DNA of 64,000 nucleotides. Origin: Castor canadensis (lineage: Eukaryota; Chordata; Mammalia; Rodentia; Castoridae). The stretch spans positions 91,547,046-91,611,045 of the forward strand of contig NC_133405.1 in the NCBI RefSeq assembly GCF_047511655.1. Reading direction: 5' to 3'. Each line of letters opens with the position of its first letter. Position 1 is the stretch's first letter. Positions 1-11,864 of this stretch are shown one piece after another. The notes beneath the pieces were generated by a model, which did not search any database, was not told the origin of the DNA, and saw only the letters and a list, made by a program, of their open reading frames with translations. The position numbers were made by a program, and so were the translations under genes.

Positions 1-1335
1 CGCCTCATCCAGCTTTGCTCCAGCCCAGGGAATTAATGAATTTGTTTCCTTCTCACCTGAAGGAGAAAGCAACTCAAAAATCTGAGCATTTTTTGGCCTA
101 TCTAAAGCTCACCTTTAGGAACATTTGGGTCTTTTCTCCTCCTGCCTGGAGAAAAAACACCACAGTCAGCACTCTCCTGCCCCTTTCCTCCCTTGCATTA
201 TCCAGCAAATAATTATCCTTGCGAAAACAGCCAAGGGATTCCCATAAGCCAATTCTCCTGCAGTAGGATGTATTGTTTTTAAATTCTGTATGTAGCATGT
301 ACTTCTCATGACAGACAACAGCTTGGCTGGCTCTTTCATATTATGGGTAAGCCCATAGTCACCCAGACTCAGGGGAAGAATGTATCCCTTCATTCTTCCT
401 TTACTCAAACAATAAGTTCGCCATATTGTAGTCGGGGACTTGCTACTGAATTGCACTGCTGCCACCACTATGTCAGGGGTCCCCAAGACCACCCTCACTT
501 TCAATGGTTCTCTCATAGGACTCAACATACAGTCATTCTTGTGACTAAGACTTATTACAACCAGAGCACATAGAGCACAATCAGCAGGAGGGAAGGGTGC
601 ACTGGGCAAAGTCTAGACGAAACTAGTACAAGCTTCCCAGAGTCCTTTCCCAGTGGAGTCATACAATGAATTATAAATTAGGAGAACATGTGTGAAGTGT
701 TGTCTACCAGGGAAACTCACTAGAACCTCAGTGCTCAGGGTTTCTATCAGGGGCTGGTCATGTAGGTACACTATGCCAAACAAGTACCAAGATTCCCAGA
801 AGAAAAATGGGTGTTTCACATAAAACATATTGCATGAACTGTTTAGGATGAGTTAGCCACTCTTGCTTATCAAGTAGGTAATGCTGGGACCCCCCTCCAA
901 AAAAAAAACAAAAAACAAATCCATGGTTCCACATGACAGGCAAAGGCCAATCCTGTAAGTTCACCTTTCTAAGTATGCGCTTGTTATGTTAACTTTTTCT
1001 TTGCACAAAATTGGACAGCAAATATTCAAAATACACAACCAAATCAGAGAGAACTGCAACATAGAGATGATCTGAGACACCATGAACTAACTTGACTAAT
1101 TGACATGTATAGAACATTCCACATTATGGCAGTAGACTATGCATTCTTTTCAAGTACATATAGAAGTTTCACCAAGAGAGACTGTATTATAGGTCATAAA
1201 ATAAATTTTACCAAGTATAAGATACTTGAAACCATACAAAGAATTTTCTCTAACAAAAACAGAAGTTTTTACAGAAAAGAAAATGTTTCTCCTTTTCCTT
1301 CATTTCTCCCCACTTTTGTCCTGTTATACTAAATT
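1..1335. other. Anonymous non-coding sequence
   Basis: The short open frames here overlap on both strands and show no recognisable domain. There is an A-rich run near 898-917. I see no gene, RNA or clear repeat boundary in this stretch. Confidence 0.5.
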
Positions 1336-1660
1336 CCTAATAAACTTTTAAATTATCATATTATTGTTGTACTGGGGGTACATTGTGACATTTACAAAAG
1401 TTCTTACAATATATCATATTGAATTCACCCCGTCCATCATTCTTCTTTACCCCTCCTCCCCCATTCCTGGAATAGTTTCAACAGGTCTCATTTTTCCATT
1501 TTTATACATGCGTACATAGTATTTCCACCACATTCTCCCTCCTACGCCCTTTCCTTTTATCCTCGCCTCTCTCACTGGTACCAACCCTAGTAAACTTTAC
1601 CATCATGTTACTATATTTTCGCATCTTGCTTGAATCATCTCTCTGGATGTAAGAACCGAG
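1336..1660 (-). mobile_element. LINE-1 3' end fragment
   Basis: Read on the minus strand, this matches the 3' untranslated tail of the LINE-1 copy that ends at about 53290. Both share the run around 'ccattcctggaatagtttca', a pyrimidine/purine-rich block and an A-rich end. No coding part remains. The 5' truncation is typical of LINE-1 insertion. Confidence 0.65.
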
Positions 1661-1796
1661 GTATACAGCAGCACTAAACTTCCTGGTAACATTTTTGGTG
1701 CTGTGACTGGGATCCAATCCTTCTGTTTTCACAAGAGAACTACAAAAGAAGCCTGGAAAGGTGGGATGGTTTACAACCAAAACCAAAACCTAGCAT

Positions 1797-2190
1797 GGCT
1801 TGAGTACAACCCTCTCCCTAATAAAGCTATCAAGGACCAACTGGACAAACAACTTGTCATCTAAAATTCAGAATTGGTTTAAAAGGCAAAGAGCGACACA
1901 GAAAAATAGAATCTGAATGCTCCTTAGGAAAATGGCAAAACTAGGAGCACAACCAGTCCCAGCTGTCGACTCAAAAATACTTACAAAAACACCCAGACAA
2001 CACCAGGCACCCTTAACAAGAACTCAAGGAGGGATCGGACTTAAAGCATTTGAGAAGAACTCATTCCCTGCTATTGTTACCAGGAAGAGACTGGCTAACC
2101 AAACGGGCGTTCAGGAGTCAAGAATTCAAATGTGGTTTCAGAAACAAAGATCTCTGTTCCTTAGCAGAGCACAAGGGAGCCCATGAATTT
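1797..2190 (+). pseudogene. Double-homeobox (DUX-family) pseudogene
   Basis: Two homeodomain remnants lie in tandem. The first ends with a recognition helix at about 1866-1913 (IQNWFKRQRAT), followed by an in-frame TGA at 1914-1916. Its helix 1-2 part, about 1800-1850, is in another frame. The second, about 2005-2165, contains FEKNSFP and the recognition helix RIQMWFQKQRS. Two homeodomains with a short linker, and 'FEKxxFP' opening the second one, are characteristic of DUX proteins, which are DNA-binding transcription factors. In known intron-bearing DUX genes such as DUXA the homeodomains are split by introns. The contiguous arrangement here suggests a processed copy. The stop codon and frameshift make it a pseudogene. 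Which family member (DUXA, DUXB, Dux/DUXC) it came from cannot be settled by eye. Confidence 0.75.
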
Positions 2191-3480
2191 CTCAGTAGAT
2201 GGTGCAAATGGGAGACTAGATCTGACCACTGGGCAGTAGCAAATAAACCTTCCACTCTCCCAGGGAACCTTCATCAATTTCCTTCCTCCACTTCCTTCTG
2301 TAACATCCAAACACATGTACCCGCTCCTCTTCCATCTCCTGTGTCCCTTGCTTTTTTGTGTGATCCCATCAAAGTCTGTGTCATGAAGAACCAAGTGTCA
2401 TGATCACATAACCTACACAGGCTGTGCAGGGAAGAGAGAACCCTGACCCACCTCTGACTTGTATGAAACGCTCTCCAGAATTTCCAGCTCCTGGAGAGGA
2501 TTTCTCAGATACTCAGGCACCAATACCAAGAAAAATGCCAAAGTCACAAAGAACACACTGACACAGGAGTCCTGCTGCTAATGGACCATTCACAGACTCA
2601 TCTTGAGCACAAGGAACAACAGTCTGAGGATCCTGGTCACATGGACATATCTTACATTATGCAATGGTGGGACAAGGGCCACCAGTTCTGACTGCAGAAT
2701 GGGAACCTCTCAAGGGGACACACTGAGACAGATGTGTGGCAATAGCAGGCACAGTCAGTTTGACTGCTATGTCCTCCGATCTGCCAGCCACACCAGCATT
2801 ACATAGAAACCTCAAGCCTTTAGATCAACTGCTATCATTCACAGAGTCTCGGTAAAGGAAGACCTTCCTCAAATCCTGCTCACAGGAAGAGGACCCTCCA
2901 GGACCCTAACAAGCCCCCTCAATGGGGAAGATTATCAGGCTCTGTTCCACACATTGCAATGTTCACCATGGCCTTAGCCATTGACTGAATACTTATTTCT
3001 GTCCCTGGGACATGGTCTTCACTTTGATGGCCAGTAACCCCGCAGTGCCCCACAATCTAGGCAATCTTGCCAAACGCATGACCTCCTCTATGGTCATTCC
3101 AGTCCATTTTCATAGCGGGGAAGTCAAAGAATAAAGGGACAGACTCATTGCATCACCTGGGGTCTGCAAGCAGATGACAGATACCTTTTAGCAGATAGCC
3201 TCTAAGGAGGCAACTGGATGCTCCAGGTCTGGACACCAAGGCTCCCATGGACTTGCCACCTTGGACCCAAACTTTATAGCATCCATCTCTCAGCTTGGTC
3301 TCCCATCCACAGAGGCCTTCCCCACAATAATCCTTAAGGCCTGGATGTTACTAACCCTTTGCACATCCTGCCATGTCTTCAATACAACTTAAGAATGGGA
3401 CATCTGGTCACCTTGCACATGAAAAGATAGACCTGATATCTCTCAGCAGACACTAATTCCTACTTTTTATTAATTAACTG
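2191..3480. other. Region downstream of the DUX-like pseudogene, no identified gene
   Basis: An open stretch continues from 2050 to 2403 in a different frame from the second homeodomain and may be the decayed C-terminal part of the same pseudogene. From 2405 to 3480 I see no domain, RNA or repeat that I can name. Confidence 0.4.
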
Positions 3481-3481
3481 T

Positions 3482-3553
3482 GCTGCTGGAGATCAAACCC
3501 AGGCCTCCCACATGGTAGGCAAGCACTGTACCACTGAGCTCTATCCTCAACAC
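3482..3553 (-). repeat. ID-like tRNA-derived SINE
   Basis: Minus-strand copy with the typical 'gcaagcactgtaccactgag' block, which corresponds to the B-box region of a tRNA-derived rodent SINE. Only the tRNA-like body is present. Confidence 0.7.
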
Positions 3554-4670
3554 CTAATCCCTACCTTTTTCTCTAGGGACTTGGATGGAATCTCTTGCTA
3601 CAGAAGCTCAGATTCCTTTTTCTTCCAGAGAATTCAATCCTATCCATTTCCCTCCAAAAGCATATAGACATGTGGATATAGATAAGTAGATATAGATAGA
3701 CATGTAGATTTAGAGACAAGGATAGAGAGGAGTAGGCATGGGAGAAGTGGTTGTAATATAGATGCAAATGAAGATATAAATTTGCATAGAACTGTACATG
3801 TATGAACACATGAAATAAAAAACACATGGAGTTATAGACAGATATACTGTTGTAGATGAAGACGCAAATATAGATAAAGTCCTTTCACTAATATCACACT
3901 TGCTTTCATAACTAGGAGAACTCTGTCCACATGTGTAGGAAGTATGGGGAAGTGATGAGTGATGCAGGGAGTGCTTTCTCATTTTTTCCTGCCTATGAGA
4001 ATCATCGGGGAGAACAATTTAAAAATAAAAGTAAGCCTGGTCTCATCACTGCCAAACAACTACATCAGAATCATTTCAAGAAGGTTTGTGCCACGAGATG
4101 TGTGTACAAGCGTGTGTGTGCACATATGCAGATGTGTTTTCCTTCCCTCAGGAATGAAAGTGGAGGTCCGGCTCATATCAGGAGCAGTAACTCCTGCTAA
4201 TTTGGCAACAAATACTGATGCTGGGATACCTGGCACTTGATACCGACCACAGGCCAGACCCGCCCGCAGCCTGCTGTCTCCTCCACACACTGTCACACAC
4301 AAACTGGGGGCAGGACTGCTCTAAGGCCCTACTGCGGATCATTGCTCAAAGACAAAGAATGAAGAACGCAGAAGGAACAAAGGCGCCACCTTCCACCTCA
4401 GCGTTCTGAGAGCACTAGGCAGACCGCAAGGCGCGTGCGTGGTAGCGGTCACAAGCACCAAGGAGCATAAGCAGCAATCACCCTGCACCACATTTTCTCG
4501 CCCCCGTGGAAAATGCACACCAAAAGCTCTCCAGAGACAAAATCAGGACTGCACAGCACTTTTCTCTGTCCCACCCTAAATTTTCCCCATTTGTCAAAAG
4601 TTTGAACTACAAACCCAGGTTGCCACTATGGAAGGATATGTCTCAAAATACTCACTGAGATGGCAATAGA
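3554..4670. other. Anonymous sequence with GATA/AGATA-rich stretch
   Basis: About 3660-3880 is rich in 'gatagatat'-like words, a degraded microsatellite. The remainder, including a moderately GC-rich part near 4240-4460, shows no coding or RNA signature that I recognise. Confidence 0.4.
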
Positions 4671-4674
4671 TTTT

Positions 4675-5140
4675 TTAAATTTTACTTTATGTTTAAACAA
4701 TTTTATTAGTATATAATATTGGTACAGAGGATTTCATTGTTGACATTTCCATATATCCATACCCTGTACCTCAGTGTTGTTTTATACATGATCCATCCAA
4801 CATTTTCATCCTTCTTTCCTTCATGCAGACCATGACTTTACTCACACTTGTAAAATAAAGACATTGATTCCTGATTACTTTATTTCTTCTTTGGTTGCAT
4901 TATTGTATGTAAAAGTCTTTTACTTATCTTCCTAATTTAGAGCAGTAGAAATAAACTATGATTTTTAGGTCCTGCTTGTTTTTTTATTCTCTTACACTCC
5001 ACTTCATTTTTAGATGTAATTGTCTACTTATATTATTTCTCAATGATATGTCTATCCTTACTGCTGCCACCCTATGTCCATTGCTTTATTTTTTTCATGG
5101 TATGCTTAGATTTTGTTTAATTAGACCTTGATTGCTCAAA
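4675..5140 (-). mobile_element. Probable LINE-1 3' UTR fragment
   Basis: Read on the minus strand, the AT-rich text with 'ttgacatttccatatatcc' resembles the decayed 3' UTR type seen near 1350-1500 and 17570-17850. No ORF2 coding part is recognisable, so the family call is tentative. Confidence 0.4.
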
Positions 5141-5155
5141 CAGTCCTTTAGAAAT

Positions 5156-5158
<3 letters not shown>

Positions 5159-5244
<86 letters not shown>
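5159..5244. repeat. Compound microsatellite (TA)n(GA)n
   Basis: About 39 bases of pure TA dinucleotides at 5159-5197 run directly into about 47 bases of GA dinucleotides at 5198-5244. Both tracts are almost uninterrupted. Confidence 0.98.
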
Positions 5245-5246
<2 letters not shown>

Positions 5247-6470
5247 CTCCAAATGAGAACAGATCAAAACAGAGAACATTATACTGGTTTCACCCTTGAA
5301 AAAGAACCATAAAATCCACACAGTTCACCTAAAGACGTTCATGTCCATTACCCAGTCACATAAAATCTTTGACAGAGGACAGCAGCACACTCTGCCTTGG
5401 GACAATAATTATGGTTCTTTAATAGTTCAAGAGCTTAACATAGCATTGATTTACCAAAATTTTTGGCCTTTTAACAGCCAGCCAGTCTGCTGTGAAAACC
5501 ACTTAAAGCCCCATTACTGTCTTTGGAGCTTAGGAAATGGAACCATCTGCAATTCTTTCCAACAGGGAAGAATGCTATACCCGTCAAACTATGTGGTCAG
5601 GATCATGGACCATAAATAAATGAATGAATAAATAAATAAGTAGGGAACTGGGGGGTGAGAATGACACACTCACCTGACCACAACACACAGAGTGAACAGC
5701 ACTTGAGTACAATGCAGACCCCAAGACCAGATGCTTTTTCCTCTAACATATCTGGCTTTTTCTTTCAGGCAGATTTTGCTTAACAATTTGAACAGAACTT
5801 CTGCCCCCTACATATGTGAATACTTATTTTACAAATGCTATGTTAAGTAGTCAGAATAGTGACCTTCTAAAATTTTGGCTATTAATTACTGACCAAAATG
5901 AAATCAAATCATATAAAGTCAGTTTATAAGAAAACATAAACCACTTAGAACAGTAACATTTACCATTATAGCAAAATTCATTGACATGGAATCATACCTC
6001 AAAAAAAAAAAAAAACCTTTCTCAAAAGTATTAGCATGCATCAAAAATGATTCCTTCATCCTAGGACCACTTTTACTGAGTGTCCACAGGGGTCTAAGGC
6101 CATACCACTCTGAACGCACCTGATCTCTCCTGAGTGTTCACAGGGGAGAAAGAACTGAAGACATGACAGGTCACAGATAACTTTTCTATTTTTAGTATTC
6201 CTGCATCAATTGAGGTTGAACACATTTCATTACCATCTAAGCAGAAAACAAGAAGCAAACACTTTTTACTTGCAAATCAATAATAATTTTAATTATTTTA
6301 TCACTTTGATAAAAATCAGAAAGCAACATTTATAACATTGCCACAACATTACTTTTCACAGCAGGGAACTGAAATCTGTACATCTCATTTTAGCAGAAAA
6401 GTAAACAGGTAGGAAAAATTATACATAAAAATTTTCAAAAGGAAATATTTAATCTGATCTCTTTTCTTCT
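5245..6470. other. Anonymous AT-rich sequence
   Basis: A 107-codon open frame at 5296-5619 has no recognisable domain and is probably chance. There is an 'aaataaataaataa'-type run near 5616-5640 and a poly-A run near 6000-6016. Confidence 0.4.
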
Positions 6471-6485
6471 AAAAAATTAATTCAG

Positions 6486-6530
6486 GGGGAGAGATGATCC
6501 AAACATTGTGTGCACATACGAATAAAAGAA
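6486..6530 (+). mobile_element. Ultra-short LINE-1 3' end insertion with target-site duplication
   Basis: A 45-bp insert holds only the last bases of a LINE-1 (gatccaaacattgtgtgcac, then an AATAAA-like end and A tail). It is flanked by a perfect 14-bp direct repeat AAAAATTAATTCAG at 6472-6485 and 6531-6544. The same 3' terminus closes the LINE-1 copies ending near 20030, 46650, 46770 and 52210. Confidence 0.85.
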
Positions 6531-6544
6531 AAAAATTAATTCAG

Positions 6545-7860
6545 TAGACTTCAATTTTTCTTGTGTAACATGGGAATTCCTGGTTCTAGATTGGATGACT
6601 TTCAGTGTCAGTATAAGGACATCTTGTTACTTTCTTTAAAATAAAAAATGCAGCATGGAAATTAATGGTGTACTATATGTTTAAACTTCAGATATGCAGG
6701 AACTGGAACCAAGTGTTAAGCAATTTGCAAGAAGCAAATATTTAAAGGTTTTTCACAGCCTTTTAAATAAAGAGAAGGAAAAATTGTGTGTGTGTTTGTG
6801 TCTGTGTATTCTTCTTTGCAAATTCCTTGCCACATCAACAGTCTACAAAGTGCTTGTGTTCCTGAGATAGGTCAGAAATTTTACCCAGTATTGAATGTAT
6901 ACCCGAAGTGATCAAGTAATACTTTTTGCAAAAGGTTTTCTATGTAACATTATACTCTTAACTTTAAATAAGAATGGCTACAACTAACCAACATGCAAAA
7001 ATCCTCAGACTACACAGAAATTCATACAATGCATTGACCACCTTTCTCCATTTTAAAATTCTTTATTCTGTACTGAATTGGTATTCCAATCTGCCTAAGC
7101 AAAAGCATGCCCTTCTAATAGCATTTGATTAGAGCAGAGGTGACAATAAGAGACAGCAAGATTCTGAAGGTTCTTTTCATGGAGAGCAGAAAATTGATGG
7201 AATCCTGGTGAACAAATTTCACAGTCCATTCAGTGACAAGCAAGCCTGCTCCCTTTCCATCAAGGGAATAACGATGCACAAATGGACCACTGACCAGAGT
7301 TTGAAGTAAAACCCCTACTTTAGGGCTCTCTTCCAAACAAATAAATATCTAAATATCTGATTTGAAAGGGGTCAAATCAGAAAACTAAAGCAACAAAAAC
7401 AAAAACCCTCTCAAAACAAGGAGACAATATCTATGTGCTCAATTAAAAAGAATTATTAGCTTCTCTTGTTTCTTCCTAAAAGGTTTGATTTTATTGGGCA
7501 CAACCAAAACTAATTAATAAAATAAAAGCTTATTTTTTATGTTTTTCTGTGGATAATTTGTACAAAATTTCCAAATATCTGAATGTAAAATGGATTTTTT
7601 TAAGGTGAAAGTAGAATGCCAGGTCCTAATGAAGGGACTATCTCAAAGGAATAAGAGTCGTCTGCCATGTACTTTTTGTAAGTGCCCACGTTGGAAAACA
7701 ATTCTCAATATGAAGATGCTGGTACAACTTTTCCTATTACACAATTTCTTGCACAACCATATGCATTACATTTATAGGCAGATTTACAATTTGAAAGGAC
7801 GAGAAAGGATCTATCAATAAAATTAGCTTAGTTTTGTTTGTTTGTTTGTTTACAAAATGT
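6545..7860. other. AT-rich sequence, possibly including 3' UTR of the ZRANB1 retrocopy
   Basis: This lies immediately 3' (minus-strand sense) of the ZRANB1 retrocopy, so part may be copied 3' UTR. I cannot see a clear poly-T tract that would mark its end. There is no coding feature of its own. Confidence 0.35.
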
Positions 7861-7863
7861 CGT

Positions 7864-10520
7864 TCAACCAAAGTTCTCTATCTCCTCATGCAGGAGATGC
7901 ATTATCTCCACTAGGTGTGGGTCAGCAAAATACTTGTGAGCATGTCCTGCCAGATCTGCTACATTCCACATTGTATATTCTGCTTGAAGCACCACATTGA
8001 CTTTGGGGCCATTACAAACAGTAATGGCCTTGGTCTTATGTTCCTTGATTTCTTTCATTCATCTTCATCATCTTCATCTTCCTCTCCATCAGACAAGGAT
8101 GTACAAGGCCATATCTGTCAGTAGCAGTCAAGTCATTTTTCTATCACCTGCATGACCAAGGGGTGGTTTCGCTCTGGAGAGCTTTTCTGCATGGCAATTA
8201 GAACTCCCCCTTCGGTCATGCAGCAATCCAGCAACTCCCTCGACAGTTTCTCTTGTTGTTCCTCGTTACCTCCTGTGTGGAAAGAAAGTGCACATGGAGT
8301 AGCTTCCTTTCACTGTCAACCAGTGGCAAAAAGGTGATGATGACATTGGTGTTCAGGTTAGCACCAGCACCTCGGTTGCCACAACCATCATTTTCCATGG
8401 CAACCAAAGCAGAGAAGTGGCCCCTCTGTAGCCCAGTGCAATCGGACTTTTCCAACAAAAACTCTGTTCCCATAACAAACACAGATAAACTCCTTGGAAC
8501 TGAGTATATCCTAAAATTTCTCTCTGGATACTCTTATAATATTTTACTCCATAAACTATAACTGGTCGTCTAAGAATATGTACAAGTACAAAAATGTGTG
8601 TCTTTTCCAAACTTGCTCCAGGATGACCAGCAAGAGAGAGTATAAGTGCCCAGTTGTCTTGCCACTGTTCTTCTCTCAATGAAAAATGTAAACCAAAACT
8701 CTGAGAATACCATGATTCCCAATCTTTCCAGCGTGTGTAAAACCAGTGTGAACAGTCATGCAAGCTGTCATGCAGGGCTTTCCGAAGCACTCAGTCCTTG
8801 TCACAAATACACCAAGTAGCTTGTAGTACTGAGTCAGGTAAGCAGTCTCCTGTAGTCCTGTTCCAAAGTGCATACAGTCTACTGCCCAAAAGTTTAACCA
8901 ACTCCAAGGACCAGTTTATAATTGGTGATTCTTCTTCTAACTCCTTTTGAACATCTCTATCAAGCACCTTATCAAATAATTTTTCTTGGACTGTTGGGGG
9001 CAAGTCTTCAATATCTGCTGGCAACGTAAACGTTACAAGGTCAGTTAGAAAACAGCAAGCAAAATCCCCCTTTTTTTGATGAAGAGAGGCAGCTATTTCT
9101 CTCCAGATTTGTTCTGTCAGTTCAGGACATACCATTGCTGGAATACACTTTGCTGCTTGTTGAGACACCTCTGTAAGCAATATTGCTAGCATATCCTGCC
9201 TCTGAAATTGTATAGCCAAGTGTACCAAGAGTATAGCCAACATCACAGGTAGAAGGACCATTCAGCAAGTTTATTTCATCCACAGTGAGCTGACATGCAG
9301 TATTTCCTCCTGATGAACTGTATGTTTCTATGGCCCCTAAATCACCTTCTACAACTCCCACAGAAGCATTGAGGAATAGCCAATCAGTCTTTTTCATCCT
9401 GTTTTTAATTTGCTTTACTTTTCTGAAGTCCACTTCAAGTTATTCCTTGCTGCCAACAGTACCAGCCAATTCAACCCTCTGAATATCCATTTTCATTTCA
9501 GAGTCTCATTTCGTAGTAGGAAGTGGTCTTTTTTTGGCTATTACCACTATGGCAGCTTCCATTCAATTGAGCTTTATCTTGCTAATTTGTTATTGAAGAT
9601 GCTTCTTCAGTCTCTGCTAACTCTATTGCTTCAATGTTATTAGGTCTGGGATAATAACACATTTTTTAGGTGTAGCCCAGTTTTCATATGTGCAAATAGA
9701 ACAAGTCCAATGCTGGGTCCTTGTGTTCAGTTTGTTTCTTTTCTTCATAAGGATCAACAGAAAAAGCAACTGTCTTGAGTCAAATCCTGAGGATTGAGGA
9801 GATTCTGTGGGACTCCTGGTCTTTCGTTGGGATAAGTACTGAGTACATCTGATTGTTCTTGGCCAGTTCAAATATGTGCACATGTGGCATGACTCATTTA
9901 TTTGCATTTTCCATGCTGTACCAAGGCTTAACCCTTGGTCTTGCACTAGAGTCTGGACATAACAAAGTCCATAACAAAGTTCAGTGCTGGAAGGATCCCA
10001 ATCTCTACCAACATCACTCGAATCACTTTTGAATGGATCTTCTGCAATAATTCCAGTAGGTTTTTGGGCACCACACATAGTACACTTGATTGCAGATGGC
10101 CAGTTTTTATATGTACAATATTTGCAAGCCCATTTAATTCCACGTTCTGACATGGTAGCTTCTTGAAGTGAGTTATGTCTGGCAGGAAGCTGGCTGTGGC
10201 GGCTCCTCCTCCAGCTCCAGCTCCTCCTCCCTGTCTGATGCTCAGAACCCAGCGGCGGCGGTGGAGACTCCAAACAGCCAGAGGCAAGGAGCCAAGCCCA
10301 GGACCTCTCTGCCTCCTTTGGCTCTGCCTCCCGCCCCTCAGCTGCTTCCTCTGTCCTCCTGCTTCACTCAGTACCTGGTCTCCACCTGCCCAAGGGCTGC
10401 TCCCTGGGGAGTGGGGGAAAGCGAGGGGCCCCAAGAGGCGGGGGCAGAGCTACTGGGAGCGATTTCGGGCTCCCGGACTCCTAATGGAGGTGGCCAAGGA
10501 CCCGGAGTGCTGTTCATTGC
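7864..10520 (-). pseudogene. ZRANB1: Processed pseudogene of ZRANB1 (TRABID deubiquitinase)
   Basis: ZRANB1 encodes a K29/K33/K63-preferring OTU deubiquitinase with three N-terminal NZF zinc fingers, ankyrin-like repeats and a C-terminal OTU domain. The minus strand carries the whole coding order without introns. The start codon is at 10151-10153 (MSERGIKW). NZF1 (WACKYCTYKNWPS), NZF2 (CHMCTYLNWPR) and NZF3 (CSICTYENW) follow, then the ankyrin-like part (about 9100-9430), the OTU domain with the catalytic-cysteine region GDCLPDSVLQ near 8840, and an acidic tail whose stop is at 8055-8057. The span start to stop is about 2.1 kb, close to a 708-codon parent. GC-rich 5' UTR extends to about 10500 and some 3' UTR to about 7864. 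The frame breaks at least four times, near 9623, 9261, 8790 and 8350, and parts are missing between NZF1 and NZF2. It is a non-coding retrocopy. Confidence 0.93.
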
Positions 10521-10529
10521 TTTAGCTTA

Positions 10530-11860
10530 ATTTATATTTAAAATTCCAAATGCCTTTCCTGTTGAGAAGGATCAGAAGGACCCATCTCTCCCTGGGACAC
10601 TGGGGCAGAAGTGATGCATTCTTAAGCATCACTTAAGTTCTCTTAAATACTAGTACATGTGTTAGCACTCTGATAAACTTTCCTAAGGTCTGTATTGTAA
10701 GCACCCTTTTAATGTCTTCTCCAAATGATTACAACCATTTATAATCTTTGGTGTATTCAGATGTTCCTGCAGGGTTTTTTATCCAGGCCAAAGTGGCAGC
10801 ATATGCCCTGGTGGTCCAGCAGTAGGCTTGATACTGGTGCAAATTACAGCCCTCCATTTGCATGAAGGGATGTCCTGTGGTTGTTTAAACAGTGACATCT
10901 GGCCCTCCCTCAAACATTTTGATAATATACATAGGCTGCTTGGATCACTTTTGGAATTACCCTGGAGAAACCCTCTTGTGTTGCACACTGGTGTTGAAAC
11001 TTTAGCAGCTTAAATGCTGCTATCTGTGATCTCTTGCCTACTTTTGCTAGAGTGGGTATAGCTGATAACACAAAGAGATGTTGGAGTGGTAGCAGTGGTG
11101 TTGTGCCAAGTATGAAGACAAAAGCAGCCACCAAATCGTTCAACAACAGCAACAGTTGCAGCACCAGAAGTAGCAGCAAGAAGGTGACTGCACATCCAGA
11201 GAAAGGTCAGGAAGAAATGAGGAGGAGCAGAGGTGTCAGAACTGAGGAGCATTGGAAGTATAGAGAAGGCAAGAGAGGGCAAAGCCAAGGCTGAAGAAAA
11301 ATATACTGTGAAGAATAAGAAAAGAGAAACTGCCAGACCCAAGCAGTGGAAGTACTCCAAGTAGTTGTCATGCTTTAAGAGCCCAGTGTCCCAACACACT
11401 AGGCCTGAGAGGTGGGAAACTAGCTCCTGTCAAAGTCAAAATATCCTGATACCCTAGGTTCCAGAGCTGTAATATTGGCCACTGGAAAAACTCAGGGTGC
11501 CAAAACCTGCATTCCACCCCATAGCTGTTACACTAGCAAGTGTTGCCTGCTACTGAATCTCATTGCTACTAGAGGCCAAAGAGTATACCTGGCCAGTGCT
11601 GAGGTCACAGGTGGTTAAAACCCGCAACAACCCTCCAATCTGAGTACCTAGAGCCATGCCTCTGGCTTCTACAGTGTGCAGTAAAAAGCCCATGATTCTC
11701 AGGTCTCGGAAATGTGAGCCTCTGGGTCTACCATGCCATCCTCTAGGCCTTGGGGCACTCATGGGCCCAGGACTCCCAACACTAGAAGAGAAACCCTTTG
11801 CCTACTCACAATTTCCATCCAAGGAGAGCAAAAGGACACCAACCAGCTGATTGGTAACAC
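10530..11860 (+). other. Unassigned region with coding-like stretches
   Basis: Several open stretches of 60-86 codons follow one another on the plus strand (10828-11013, 11034-11294, 11656-11850) and have a higher GC content than the flanking LINE sequence. One is rich in Ser/Asn/Lys, and another frame has a Gln-rich run near 11140-11190. This could be a decayed retrocopy of a gene I cannot name, or chance. There are stops in every frame. Confidence 0.25.
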
Positions 11861-11864
11861 TACC

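Noticed and set aside
3660..3880. AGATAT-rich block as a regulatory (GATA) cluster
   Set aside because: It looks like a decayed microsatellite, and motif density follows from simple repetition.
10168..10530. 120-codon Ser/Pro-rich plus-strand frames as a gene
   Set aside because: They are antisense to the GC-rich 5' UTR of the ZRANB1 retrocopy.
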